A DNA stretch of 40,161 nt. Source: JAJKJG01 sp036556825. GTDB lineage: Bacteria > Pseudomonadota > Alphaproteobacteria > Rhizobiales > Beijerinckiaceae. Below the pieces are notes generated by a model. The model was not told the origin of the DNA. It searched no databases and saw only the letters and a list, made by a program, of their open reading frames with translations. The position numbers and the translations under genes are program-made. Location: contig DATBIR010000268.1 of NCBI GenBank assembly GCA_036556825.1, positions 1-40,161 of the forward strand, given 5' to 3'. Numbering within the stretch: position 1 is the stretch's first letter; each line of letters opens with the position of its first letter. Shown one piece after another: positions 15,086 through 23,386 of this stretch.

Positions 15086-17053
15086 ATGAACAGGCCGGAA
15101 AACGGGTTTCAGCGGGCGGTCGCGCAGGAGCAGTTCCTGACCGTGCTGCCGCGCGAGGAAGCCATACGGCGGTTCGAGGCGGCGCTCGCGCCCGCGCCGC
15201 TCGACCGCGAAGCGGTGGGGCTCGCCCAATCGCTCGGCCGCGTGCTCGCCGCGGACGTCACATCGCCGATCGATGTCCCTCCTTTCGACCGCTCTTCCGT
15301 CGACGGCTTTGCCGTGCGCGCCGCCGACCTGGCTTCGGCGGGGGAGATCGCGCCCGTCACGCTGCGTCTCAACGACGAGGTGATCGCGTGCGGGGTCATG
15401 CCGAAGCTGGCCCTCGCCCCCGGAACGGCGACCCCGGTCGCAACCGGCGGGCCGATCCCGCGCGGGGCCGACGCCGTGGTCATGGTCGAGCACACGGAGC
15501 CGGAAGCGACATCGGCCGGCGCCGCCATTACCGTGCGTCGCGCAGCGACGCCCGGGCAGTTCATCGGCTTTGCCGGCGCCGACATGGCGCAAGGCGAGAC
15601 GCTGCTGCGCCGCGGCACCGTCATCGGATCGCGGGAGATCGGCATGCTTGCGGCCTGCGGAATCGCGCAGGTGCCCGTCTGGCGCAAGCCGCGGGTCGGT
15701 GTGCTCTCGACCGGCGACGAGCTGACCGAGCCGGGATGGCCGCTTGCGCCCGCGGCGATCTACGACAGCAACGGTCCGATTATCGCCGCGGCCGTCGCCG
15801 AGAACGGCGGCGAGCCGGTCTTCTATGGCGCTTTCGCCGACCAGGAGGCGGTCCTCGATGCCGCCATCCGCGGCGCCTTTGCCGAATGCGACGTGGTGCT
15901 GTTGTCCGGCGGCACCTCGAAAGGCGCCGGCGATCTCACCTACCGCATCGTGTCGCGCCTCGGCCGGCCGGGAATCGTCGCGCATGGCGTCGCGCTGAAG
16001 CCGGGCAAGCCGCTCTGCCTCGCCGTCTGCGACGGCAAACCGGTCGTCGTGCTGCCGGGCTTTCCGACCTCGGCGATGTTCACGTTCCACGACGTGATCG
16101 CGCCGGTGCTGCGGCGGCTTGCAGGCCTGCCCGCGCGCAGCGAGGCCCAGCTGCAGGCGCGCGTGCCGGTGCCCGTCGCATCGGAACTCGGGCGAACCGA
16201 GTTCGTGATGGTATCGCTGGTCGAGGCCGAGACAGGTTATGCGGCCTATCCGCTCGGCAAAGGTTCTGGCTCCGTGACGACCTTCGCCCAGGCCGATGGC
16301 TTTCTCACCATCGACGCGCTCGCCGATGCGCTGCCGGCGGGCAGCGAGGCGACCGTGACGCTGCTCGCGCCGCACGTGCGCGTGCCCGACCTCGTCATCA
16401 TGGGAAGCCATGATGTGGGGCTCGATGCAATCGTCGGGCATCTCGCCGGCGCCGAAACAAGCGTGCGCATCATGGCGGTCGGCAGTCTCGGCGGGCTGGC
16501 CGCGGCGCGCCGCCGTGAATGCGATCTGGCGCCAATCCATCTGATGGATCCCGCGACCGGCATCTACAACCGTCCCTACATCACGCCCGGGCTCGAACTG
16601 GTCGAGGGATGGCGGCGGATGCAGGGAATCGTGTTCCGCAAAGGCGACGCGCGTTTCGAGGGGCGCAGCGTGCAGGACGCGGTCGCGGCGGCGCTGGCCG
16701 ATCCGGGCTGCCTGATGGTCAACCGCAATCAAGGCGCCGGCACCCGCATCCTGATCGACGGCCTGCTTGGCGGCAGCAAGCCGGACGGCTACTGGAACCA
16801 GCCGCGCTCGCATAACGCCGTTGCCGCCGCGGCCGCGCAGGGCCGGGCGGATTGGGGCGTGGCGATTGCGCCGGTGGCGAAAGCCTATGATCTCGGCTTC
16901 CTCCCCGTCGCCGAGGAGCATTACGACTTCGCGCTGGTGAGCGAGCGTCGAACCCGGCCAGCCGTGGCCGCGTTTCTCAAGGGCCTTGCCGACCCGGTGG
17001 TCCATGACATTCTGCGTGCCGTCGGCTTCGAGCCGGCCGGCCGGCCCGGATAA
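15086..17053 (+). CDS. MoeA fused to a periplasmic-binding-like domain
   Basis: 655 residues. Residues 1-430 are a complete MoeA-type molybdopterin molybdenumtransferase with intact motifs: PPFDRSSVDGFAVRA, GGPIPRGADAVVMVEHTE, VLSTGDELTEPG, IYDSN, LSGGTSKGAGD and LPGFPTSA. From about 433 (VPDLVIMGSHDVGLDAIVGH) to the end is a type-2 periplasmic-binding fold of the COG1910 kind, with DPATGIYNRPY, NRNQGAGTRILID and SHNAVAAAAAQGRADWGVAI. No signal peptide, so the binding domain is cytoplasmic, perhaps sensing molybdate, tungstate or the cofactor. ATG 15086 follows GCGGGAG. It sits between the degenerate MoeA and the WD40-cytochrome gene, all within 10 bp of each other, suggesting one operon. Confidence 0.92.
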   Translation: MNRPENGFQRAVAQEQFLTVLPREEAIRRFEAALAPAPLDREAVGLAQSLGRVLAADVTSPIDVPPFDRSSVDGFAVRAADLASAGEIAPVTLRLNDEVIACGVMPKLALAPGTATPVATGGPIPRGADAVVMVEHTEPEATSAGAAITVRRAATPGQFIGFAGADMAQGETLLRRGTVIGSREIGMLAACGIAQVPVWRKPRVGVLSTGDELTEPGWPLAPAAIYDSNGPIIAAAVAENGGEPVFYGAFADQEAVLDAAIRGAFAECDVVLLSGGTSKGAGDLTYRIVSRLGRPGIVAHGVALKPGKPLCLAVCDGKPVVVLPGFPTSAMFTFHDVIAPVLRRLAGLPARSEAQLQARVPVPVASELGRTEFVMVSLVEAETGYAAYPLGKGSGSVTTFAQADGFLTIDALADALPAGSEATVTLLAPHVRVPDLVIMGSHDVGLDAIVGHLAGAETSVRIMAVGSLGGLAAARRRECDLAPIHLMDPATGIYNRPYITPGLELVEGWRRMQGIVFRKGDARFEGRSVQDAVAAALADPGCLMVNRNQGAGTRILIDGLLGGSKPDGYWNQPRSHNAVAAAAAQGRADWGVAIAPVAKAYDLGFLPVAEEHYDFALVSERRTRPAVAAFLKGLADPVVHDILRAVGFEPAGRPG

Positions 17054-17060
17054 GATCCCG

Positions 17061-18329
17061 ATGTTCGTCCGTCTCTGTGCGCTCGCCGTGATCCTTCTTA
17101 CGCTGCCGGCGCAGGCGCAGCTCCGTGGTCACGGCGGACCGGTACGCGCCCTCGCGATTGCACCCGGCGGCCAGACGGCCATGTCCGGCAGCTTCGACCA
17201 GTCGGCGATCGTGTGGGGCCTCGATCGGGGCGCAGCGTTGCAGGTGATGCGCTTCCATGACGGCGCTGTGAATGCCGTCGCCGCGCTGCCCGACGGCCGT
17301 TTCGTCTCGGGCGGGGAGGACGGCCGGATTGCGATCTGGCGAGTTGGCGAAAGCATGCCGGCGCAGGTCATCGAGGCGCATGGCGCGCCGATCGCCGGGC
17401 TTGCCGTGTCGCAGGACGGGGCGCGCATCGCCTCGGCATCATGGGACGGTACGGCGCGCATCACCCCGGTCTCGGGCGGCGCGGCACGGGTGCTGCAGGG
17501 CCATCAAGGCAACGTCAACGCGGTCGCGTTTCTCCCGGACGGGCGCGTCGCGACTGCCGGCTACGACGCCACCGTCCGCATCTGGCCCCTGGATGACGGC
17601 CCGCCCGTCATCATCACCTTGCCGACCCCTCTCAACGTCATCGCGGCGACGAGCGACGGCGAGATCGTCACCGCCGGCGCCGACGGGCTTGTCCGCATCC
17701 TCGATGCACGTAACCGGGTTCGCGCCGCGGTCGAAGCACAGACGACGCCGATCATCGGCCTTGCGCTGTCGCCGGATGGAACGCGCATTGCGGCGGCGGC
17801 AATCGCAGGCTCCGTGGCGTTGATCGAGCGCGCCGGCGCCAAGGTGCTGTTCAACCTCGTCGGCCCGGGACTGCCGGTCTGGTCGCTGGCCTTCCGGCCG
17901 GACGGGCGCGAGCTTCTGACCGGCGGCAGCGACCGGGCCGTGCGGCGCTGGAACATGAGCAATGGCGAACATATCGGGGAAGCGGTCCTGAACCGTCCCG
18001 ACGATTTCCTGGCCGGGTTCACGGGCGAGCGCGGCGCCGAGCTGTTCCAGGCTTGCGCCGCCTGCCACACGCTCACGCCGGACGGCGGCAACCGCGCCGG
18101 TCCGACGCTGCACGGGATATTCGGCCGGCGCATCGCGACGGCGCCCGGCTACAATTACTCGGAGCCGCTGAAAAAGCTCGACATCGTGTGGAACGCGGAA
18201 ACCATCGCCAGGCTGTTCGAGATCGGTCCGTCACAATACACACCCGGCACCAAGATGCCGGAGCAGCACATCAACACGGCCGAGGACCGCGAAGCGCTGG
18301 TGCGCTTCTTGGAAAAGGCGACGAGATAG
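17061..18329 (+). CDS. WD40-repeat / cytochrome c fusion protein, exported
   Basis: 422 residues from ATG 17061, 7 bp after the MoeA fusion. A signal peptide (1 to about 20, LPAQAQ) exports it. Residues 20 to about 310 form six or seven WD40 blades (examples: GHGGPVRALAIAPGG, SASWDGTARI, TAGYDATVRIWPL, TGGSDRAVRRWNM), a beta-propeller for protein contacts. From about 320 is a class I cytochrome c: CxxCH at Cys332-Cys335-His336 and the distal methionine in TKMPEQH. It is therefore a periplasmic electron-transfer protein with a built-in docking propeller. The partner is unknown; co-location with MoeA genes hints at a molybdoenzyme. An ORF start at 16986 is inside the upstream gene and rejected. 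Confidence 0.9.
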   Translation: MFVRLCALAVILLTLPAQAQLRGHGGPVRALAIAPGGQTAMSGSFDQSAIVWGLDRGAALQVMRFHDGAVNAVAALPDGRFVSGGEDGRIAIWRVGESMPAQVIEAHGAPIAGLAVSQDGARIASASWDGTARITPVSGGAARVLQGHQGNVNAVAFLPDGRVATAGYDATVRIWPLDDGPPVIITLPTPLNVIAATSDGEIVTAGADGLVRILDARNRVRAAVEAQTTPIIGLALSPDGTRIAAAAIAGSVALIERAGAKVLFNLVGPGLPVWSLAFRPDGRELLTGGSDRAVRRWNMSNGEHIGEAVLNRPDDFLAGFTGERGAELFQACAACHTLTPDGGNRAGPTLHGIFGRRIATAPGYNYSEPLKKLDIVWNAETIARLFEIGPSQYTPGTKMPEQHINTAEDREALVRFLEKATR

Positions 18330-18359
18330 TCCGTTCTCAGCAGACGCGAACGGGGCCTC

Positions 18360-19079
18360 CTACAGATGGCGGCCGAGGAAGCCGAGGATGCGGCTGGCGG
18401 CGTCCATCTGCGCCGAGCCGAAGAAGCCATGACCCTGGTCGGGGTAGATGGTGACCTCATGCGGCACGCCGCGGGCTTTCAGAAGCGCCTCGAGGCGGTG
18501 CGCATGCTCAACCGGCACGACCCGGTCGCGGGCGCCATGGAGGATCAGGACCGGCGGCGTCTGCGCCGCGTTCTCGGCCCCGGACGGGACCGGGCCGAAG
18601 ACGTCGACCACGGCCTTGATGCGCGCATCTTCGCCGGCGGCAGCGATGGCCAGCGAGGCGCCGAGCGAGAAGCCGACCACCGCGATGCGGGCTGCATCGA
18701 CGCCCGGCTGGGCGGCGATATGGCCAACGGCGTCGCGCACCGTCTCGAGCCAAAGCGGAGCATTGTCGCGCAGCCGCGCCCAGTCGGCCCGGCCGCTGCC
18801 GCCGGTGCGCTCGAAATAACGCACCAGCACGACGTGGTAACCGGCCCCGGCGAGCGCCCGCGCCCCGAAGCGGTATCGTTCCGGCACCGTCATGCCGTCG
18901 GCCCCGTGCAGGATCAGGACGGCCGGCGCAGTTTCGCCTTCACGGCCGTTGGCCGCAAACCATTCGGTTGTCACCGGCTTGCCGCCGCTCACGAACGTAT
19001 CTGTTCGAGGCTCGGCTGCTACGCTCTGGCCGCCGAGCAGGGTCAGGGCGAGCGCGGCAGCCGCCGCTCCGCTTTTCAT
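18360..19079 (-). CDS. Exported dienelactone-hydrolase-family alpha/beta hydrolase
   Basis: 239 residues with a signal peptide (about 1-22, ending SVAA). Alpha/beta-hydrolase core with oxyanion region LILHGADGM, nucleophile Ser138 in GFSLGAS, Asp185 in GARDRVVP and His217 in DQGHGFF, so the triad is complete. The nucleophile is serine where classical dienelactone hydrolases have cysteine. The fold and YHVVLVRYFERTGG resemble dienelactone-hydrolase-like periplasmic esterases. The substrate is not predictable. It converges on the cytochrome gene (30 bp apart) and has no obvious operon partner. Confidence 0.85.
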   Translation of the reverse strand: MKSGAAAAALALTLLGGQSVAAEPRTDTFVSGGKPVTTEWFAANGREGETAPAVLILHGADGMTVPERYRFGARALAGAGYHVVLVRYFERTGGSGRADWARLRDNAPLWLETVRDAVGHIAAQPGVDAARIAVVGFSLGASLAIAAAGEDARIKAVVDVFGPVPSGAENAAQTPPVLILHGARDRVVPVEHAHRLEALLKARGVPHEVTIYPDQGHGFFGSAQMDAASRILGFLGRHL

Positions 19080-19326
19080 TGGTGATCTCCGGGGAAGTTT
19101 GTCGTGTGGGAAAGAGGTATGTGGGATCGCGCCGCCGCGATTTCCATCGATCCCACCCCGGCGTTCCGGGGCTCCTCCAACGGATCCGGCTTCCGGGCGG
19201 CGCGATGATAAACTCCGACGAGAGCCCGGAACCCGCGATCAAGCACCCACATCGTCACCCGGTCTTGGGCTCCCGGTTCGCCCGCGTGCCATGGCGTCCC
19301 GGAATGACCAAGGCGGGTTGATCCAC
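19080..19326. other. Intergenic, degenerate palindromic repeat remnants
   Basis: 247 bp without a gene. The right half (about 19250-19315) contains pieces such as CGTCCCGGAATGACC and TCACCCGGTCTTGGGCTCCCGG, which resemble the imperfect GTCATxxCCGGGCTTGxCCCGG-type intergenic repeats seen intact at 32231-32253. This likeness is by eye only. Confidence 0.35.
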
Positions 19327-19584
19327 TTAGTTCTTGGTGGCGCGTTTGGCCTCTTCGGCGGCCTCAGCTTCCTTGGCCACCTGTTCGGACAGACGCTGGG
19401 CCAGCGACAGGAGCCGTTGGGCGCTCGCTTCCTTGCCGTGCATCTCGACGAATCCGGCAAGGCCGACCGTCAGCATGGTCTCGAAGATCGCCTCGGGCCG
19501 AAAGCCGTGCTTGACGAGGTCGATCCCCGCCTTCTGCCAGTGGCGGCTCAACTGCTCGCGAATTTCGGGGAGGTCTTCGATCAT
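19327..19584 (-). CDS. Small helical protein, unknown function
   Basis: 85 residues from ATG 19584 (a GTG at 19611 would add nine residues). The product is almost entirely helical: MIEDLPEIREQLSRHWQKAG, then EAIFETMLTVGLAGFVEMHG, and an Ala/Glu/Lys-rich coiled-coil tail (SEQVAKEAEAAEEAKRATKN). There is no signal peptide or metal motif. Neither start has a good ribosome site. G/C third positions and the orderly heptad-like pattern argue that it is real. I do not recognise the family. Confidence 0.6.
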   Translation of the reverse strand: MIEDLPEIREQLSRHWQKAGIDLVKHGFRPEAIFETMLTVGLAGFVEMHGKEASAQRLLSLAQRLSEQVAKEAEAAEEAKRATKN

Positions 19585-19758
19585 GGCGCGTCTTAGCCCA
19601 TTCGGGGCCACCTGTCGCGTGCTTTGCTCGGCCAGATCGACGGTCCTGCGCGGACCGAATTCGGGTCGAAATCATCCCGCGCCGATTTGTCTGGATCACA
19701 TGATCACCGGCTGGTCCGGAGCGGCCCTGGCCCGACGGCGGGGCTGCCCCGTGATGCC

Positions 19759-20052
19759 CTAGCGATCCATGAAGAACTCGGCCTCCTTGCAGCGGTAGCC
19801 AACAAAGCATTGCCGCGTGTCGCGGGTGGGAACCCAGGCCGGCTCGGTCATCTCCGTGATCAGGCAGAAACCGCGATGGGCCACGAAGCGGTCGTAGGTG
19901 TAGCCGCCAGTGCCGAGCACGATGGCGCCGCGCGAGGCGACCAGGCCGGCGGCCTGGGCGCAGCTCATTGCCACGGTCGAGGGGCGCGGCTGAGCCGCGA
20001 CGCTCGTCACCACGCAGGCAGCCGCAAGGCCTAGGAACAGGGCTTTGTTCAT
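19759..20052 (-). CDS. Small secreted cysteine-containing protein, unknown
   Basis: 97 residues from ATG 20052, chosen because AGGAGG precedes it by 6 nt and a clean signal peptide follows (MNKALFLGLAAACVVTSVAA, cleaved near 21). The mature part has four cysteines (MSCAQ, GFCLI, RQCFV, YRCKE) that could form two disulfides, with aromatic residues between. It resembles small periplasmic proteins of unknown function in Hyphomicrobiales, though I cannot name a family. The upstream extension to 20109 lacks features. Confidence 0.75.
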   Translation of the reverse strand: MNKALFLGLAAACVVTSVAAQPRPSTVAMSCAQAAGLVASRGAIVLGTGGYTYDRFVAHRGFCLITEMTEPAWVPTRDTRQCFVGYRCKEAEFFMDR

Positions 20053-20271
20053 GGGCTCCTCCTGCCCGGTCGTGCATCGGGGTTCAAACGGGGAACGCTG
20101 GGCGGCCATAGCTCAGCTGCCGTCTCCGGAACCGGATGTGCAGGCCATCAGGATGCACGCCTCACGGCAGGCCGGCTGTCACGATTTCGGGAAGACCTCC
20201 GCCGCTCACGATTTCGCGAAGCAGTTCGTCCGGACATCGCAGCGCCAAGGCGATCGACAAGCTGACAAGAA

Positions 20272-20297
20272 AAAGGCCCCGCGTGAACGGGGCCTTT
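20272..20297 (-). terminator. Rho-independent terminator of the ferredoxin-protein gene
   Basis: A 10-bp perfect stem AAAGGCCCCG (20272-20281)/CGGGGCCTTT (20288-20297) with a CGTGAA loop. On the minus strand it ends in CCTTTTTCTTG, a proper U-tract. It lies 91 bp past the stop of the gene at 20388-22433. Confidence 0.85.
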
Positions 20298-20387
20298 AAA
20301 GTGTCCGGCCAGTGGGGGCAGAAAGGGGGCCGGAGATACCTGTCAACGTTGCCCCACATAAAAGGTTCCGGGGTTCCAAATTTTTTT

Positions 20388-22433
20388 TCAGGGAAGATCA
20401 TCTTTTTTTCCGGCTGCCCGCTCGGCCAGATAATCCTCGGTAGTGCGCGGGCGCGGCCGTTGCGGCATGGCGTGCGGATCGAAGCTTTCATTGACCACCA
20501 CCTCGACGCGGCAGTCCTCGCACATCATCAGGATGCGCAGCCGGCTCTGGCCCTCGCCCCCGGAAAACATCCAGTGCCGGTCGCGAAGCTTGGCCACGAC
20601 ATTTTCGATCGTGGAGCGGGTGCCGAACGGCTTGGCGCAGGCGACGCAGTGGAACGGCTCTTCTTCCTTCAGCACCTTGCGCGGCGCGTCCCAGGCGAGG
20701 AAGTCGAGTTGCGGCTTGAGCCCGGCGATGGCGTCTTCCGGGCAAGTGGCGGCGCAAAGGCCGCACTGCACGCACAGCGACTCGGTGAACCGCAGCATCG
20801 GCCGGTCCGGGTTGTCGGACAGTGCGCTGGTCGGGCAGGCGCTCACGCAGGCCAGACAGAGCGTGCAGGCTTCGGCATTGTAGTCGAGCCCGCCGAACGG
20901 AGCGCCCGCGGCCAGCGGGACCACGTCGACGGGCGCGGGAGCGGCGCGATGCAGCTCGCGGAAGGCGAGCTCGAGAACGCCGCGCTTCGCTCCGGTCGGC
21001 AGGAATGTCGCCGGGTTGGCCGCCGCCCGGCCCGGCCGTGCCCGGTCGAGAGCGGCACGAAGCTGGTCGGGGTCGTCGACCTCGATGGTTGAGACGAGCC
21101 CGGTCCCGTAACCGAGCCCCTCGAGCACGACGTCGAGGGTCTCGACGACGCGGTACAGCCCCGTCCTGTCGTGCTTCGCCCGGGCGCGGGCGAGCAGATG
21201 CGCGCCGGTCGCGCCGTAGGCGAACGCAGCCGCCAGCGCTTCCGGCCCGACCTGCGTCACCTCGTTGACGAGCACCGGCAGGACATTGGCCGGCAGGCCG
21301 TCGCCGAAGCGGGCGAGCGCGTCGATCAGGGGCGCACCGTGATCCTCGTCGTGCAGCAGGATGACCGCGTCGGCGCCGCCGGCGGCGGCATAGGCAAGGA
21401 TCAGCGTGCGCAGCCGGCGAAGCAGGGCATCGGCCGGGGGCAGGGCATACGCGGCGGCGCCGGTCGGGCAGGCGGCGGCGCAGGAACCGCAGCCGGCGCA
21501 GACATGCGGGTCGATGGCGACGCTGTCGCCGGCCGGCGTGATGGCGCCCGTCGGACAGAGGTCGAGGCAGCGCGTGCAGCCAGTGATGCGCGAACGCGAA
21601 TGGGCACAGAGCCCTTCGTGAAAGGTGATGAATTTCGGCTTGTCGAAGCTGCCGACGAGGTTCACGGCCTCGAACAGCAGGCGCTCGACCGCGGCAGGGT
21701 CGCGCGGATCGGCGCGCAGATAGCCGCTTCTGAGCTCGTGCGCCGGAAACAGCGGTACGCCTCCGGAGAGGTCGATCACGATGTCACAGGTCGAGGTGGC
21801 GCCGTCGCGGGCTGGTCCGAAAACGAGCCGGTGGCGTGACGACGGAGCCGGAACGGCATAATCGTCGATGCGCAGCTCGAAGGCGCCGAGGTGGCCTTTC
21901 GCCGCCGTGATCGTGCCCTGCACGACGGGAAACTCCGTCGTGCGCGGCGGCGCCATGTGGCCCGGCCTGGTCAGCAGCACGGTCAGATCGAGATGATCGG
22001 CGAGGCGGCGGGCAGCGTCAGTGGCAACCTCGTCGCGGCCATAGACGAGCGTGACGCCCTTCGACTCGAACGGGACGAGCGCAATGGGCGGTGGCTGCTC
22101 GGCCGCGGCGGCAAGAAGGGCCGCCATCTTCGGCCCGGCGGCGGCGGCCTCCTTCGACCAGCCGCCATTCTCCCGGATATTGGCATAGAGGACGCGGTCC
22201 TCGGCGCCCGTGTCGCCCGCGACTTCGGCGAAAAGCGGCGCCTCCTGCGTGCAGCCGACAGTGATCGGCCGGCCCGTCGCGAGGGCGTTCCTGAACGCCT
22301 CGAGCTGCGCCCGGCACAGCTGGCGCGCGGTGCGGAGCTCGCCGCCGCAGCCCCTGGCAAGCGCCGCCTCGTCGAGCGGCATCGTGTCCTCGCAGGAGCA
22401 GGCGAAGACCAGGCGTTCGTTCAAATCCATCAT
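20388..22433 (-). CDS. Multi-cluster 4Fe-4S ferredoxin protein of the formate dehydrogenase locus
   Basis: 681 residues, soluble by appearance (no signal peptide or membrane helix). It has four [4Fe-4S] ferredoxin motifs in two pairs: CTRCLDLCPTGAI and CAGCGSCAAACPTGA in the middle, then CTLCLACVSACPTSAL and CVQCGLCAATCPEDAI toward the C-terminus. At the end, HCVACAKPFGT with MMCEDCR gives a zinc-ribbon-like four-cysteine site. The N-terminal 250 residues are a separate domain starting MMDLNERLVFACSCEDTMPL, also cysteine-containing. I know such proteins as companions of formate dehydrogenase genes; the job is not established, but a cytoplasmic electron relay or Fe-S/cofactor assembly role is plausible. 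It is divergent from the other genes of the locus. Confidence 0.85.
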   Translation of the reverse strand: MMDLNERLVFACSCEDTMPLDEAALARGCGGELRTARQLCRAQLEAFRNALATGRPITVGCTQEAPLFAEVAGDTGAEDRVLYANIRENGGWSKEAAAAGPKMAALLAAAAEQPPPIALVPFESKGVTLVYGRDEVATDAARRLADHLDLTVLLTRPGHMAPPRTTEFPVVQGTITAAKGHLGAFELRIDDYAVPAPSSRHRLVFGPARDGATSTCDIVIDLSGGVPLFPAHELRSGYLRADPRDPAAVERLLFEAVNLVGSFDKPKFITFHEGLCAHSRSRITGCTRCLDLCPTGAITPAGDSVAIDPHVCAGCGSCAAACPTGAAAYALPPADALLRRLRTLILAYAAAGGADAVILLHDEDHGAPLIDALARFGDGLPANVLPVLVNEVTQVGPEALAAAFAYGATGAHLLARARAKHDRTGLYRVVETLDVVLEGLGYGTGLVSTIEVDDPDQLRAALDRARPGRAAANPATFLPTGAKRGVLELAFRELHRAAPAPVDVVPLAAGAPFGGLDYNAEACTLCLACVSACPTSALSDNPDRPMLRFTESLCVQCGLCAATCPEDAIAGLKPQLDFLAWDAPRKVLKEEEPFHCVACAKPFGTRSTIENVVAKLRDRHWMFSGGEGQSRLRILMMCEDCRVEVVVNESFDPHAMPQRPRPRTTEDYLAERAAGKKDDLP

Positions 22434-22606
22434 ATCGTCCCACGCAGTCGGATATTTCGACTTGCGTATCCATTGCGGATCGCGGGCAAGCCCTCCGGAC
22501 GGAGGCGTTTTGACGCCTCTCGCGCTTACCCTTAGCTCATTTATACTGGAAATAATCTAAACAACGGACCCTGACCTCGGGTCGCAGGAAACCGCGTATC
22601 ACCAAC
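22434..22606. promoter_or_regulatory. Divergent promoter region of the formate dehydrogenase locus
   Basis: Separates the ferredoxin gene (minus) from the plus-strand genes. It holds a 7-bp hairpin GAGGCGT (22502-22508)/ACGCCTC (22513-22519), a TTGACG at 22510-22515, and an AT-rich patch 22533-22562 including TAGCTCATTTATACT. The heptamer AGCTCAT at 22534-22540 recurs upstream of the HTH-TorD gene (26367-26382), making it a candidate shared regulatory word. I cannot place start sites. Confidence 0.5.
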
Positions 22607-23359
22607 ATGGCTGCGCTTGTCGCCAAGACCGAACAGGCCGCGCTCGATCTCCCACCGCCTTACAGCCTGGTCACCCTACGGGAGGCCGGCGACGCCTTCG
22701 CCCATGCCTGCGGCATCGCCGAGGGGATGGGCGCCGGCACGCTCGTCTGGGTCAGGCGCTTCGATCTCATCGAATTCGCCGTGGTGCTCGAGCCGGACGA
22801 AGCGCTGGCCTCCGCCCGCCGCGCCTTCTTCTGCGGCATGGGCGCGCTTGCCGACGCGATCGCCGCGCATTGTCTGCCCGAGACCGAGATCGTGTTCGAA
22901 TGGCCGGATACCGTCCGGCTCAACGGCGCCCGCATCGGCGGCGCCAGGCTGGGCTGGCCGCCGCGTTGCGCCGACAAGGAAACGCCCGGATGGCTCGTGT
23001 TCGGCGCCATGCTGACGGCCGCGTCGATGAGCGGCCTCGAGCCGGGATTGCGGCCCGCGTTCACCTCCCTCGAAGAGGAAGGTTTCGACGGTTCGCAAGG
23101 GCCGGCGCTGATCGAGAGCTTCGCCAGATACCTGATGCGCGCCTTCGACACCTGGTCGGTACAGGGTTTCGGGCCGGTGGCCGACCGGTACCTGGCTCAA
23201 CTCGAGATCCGCAAGGCCGGCGAGCGCCGCGGCCTCGATGAAAACGGCGATCTGCTGATCCGCCGCTACGGGCGCGAAGACGTCGAGCGGCGCGCGCTTG
23301 TGCCGGCGCTGCGCAAAGCCGCGTGGCTCGACCGCGCCAGCGGCATGCCGAAAACGTAA
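22607..23359 (+). CDS. Biotin/lipoate-protein-ligase-fold protein with altered active site
   Basis: 250 residues, first plus-strand gene of the locus. Residues about 15-170 follow the BirA/LplA fold: TLREAGDAFAHACGIAEGMG, then EWPDTVRLNGARIGGA (98-113), equivalent to the KWPNDxxxxxxKxxGI strand of biotin ligases. The position of the substrate-binding lysine is Arg109, and the Gly/Arg-rich adenylate loop before it reads GAGTLVWVRRF, so classical ligase chemistry is doubtful. The C-terminal 80 residues (TWSVQGFGPVADRYLAQLE, RRGLDENGDLLIRR) resemble the small domain I associate with DUF4444. Known to me as a gene often near formate dehydrogenase; function unproven. ATG 22607, ribosome site AGGAA unusually distant. 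Confidence 0.78.
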   Translation: MAALVAKTEQAALDLPPPYSLVTLREAGDAFAHACGIAEGMGAGTLVWVRRFDLIEFAVVLEPDEALASARRAFFCGMGALADAIAAHCLPETEIVFEWPDTVRLNGARIGGARLGWPPRCADKETPGWLVFGAMLTAASMSGLEPGLRPAFTSLEEEGFDGSQGPALIESFARYLMRAFDTWSVQGFGPVADRYLAQLEIRKAGERRGLDENGDLLIRRYGREDVERRALVPALRKAAWLDRASGMPKT

Positions 23360-23386
23360 GGCGGAGCTGGACATGCGGTTGAGGAC

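Noticed and set aside
14912..17005. 697-residue minus-strand frame opposite the MoeA fusion
   Set aside because: Antisense shadow; the plus-strand frame has all MoeA motifs.
20388..22433. NADH dehydrogenase- or hydrogenase-like flavoprotein
   Set aside because: The cysteine motifs are only 2[4Fe-4S] ferredoxin types; no flavin or NAD motif is visible.
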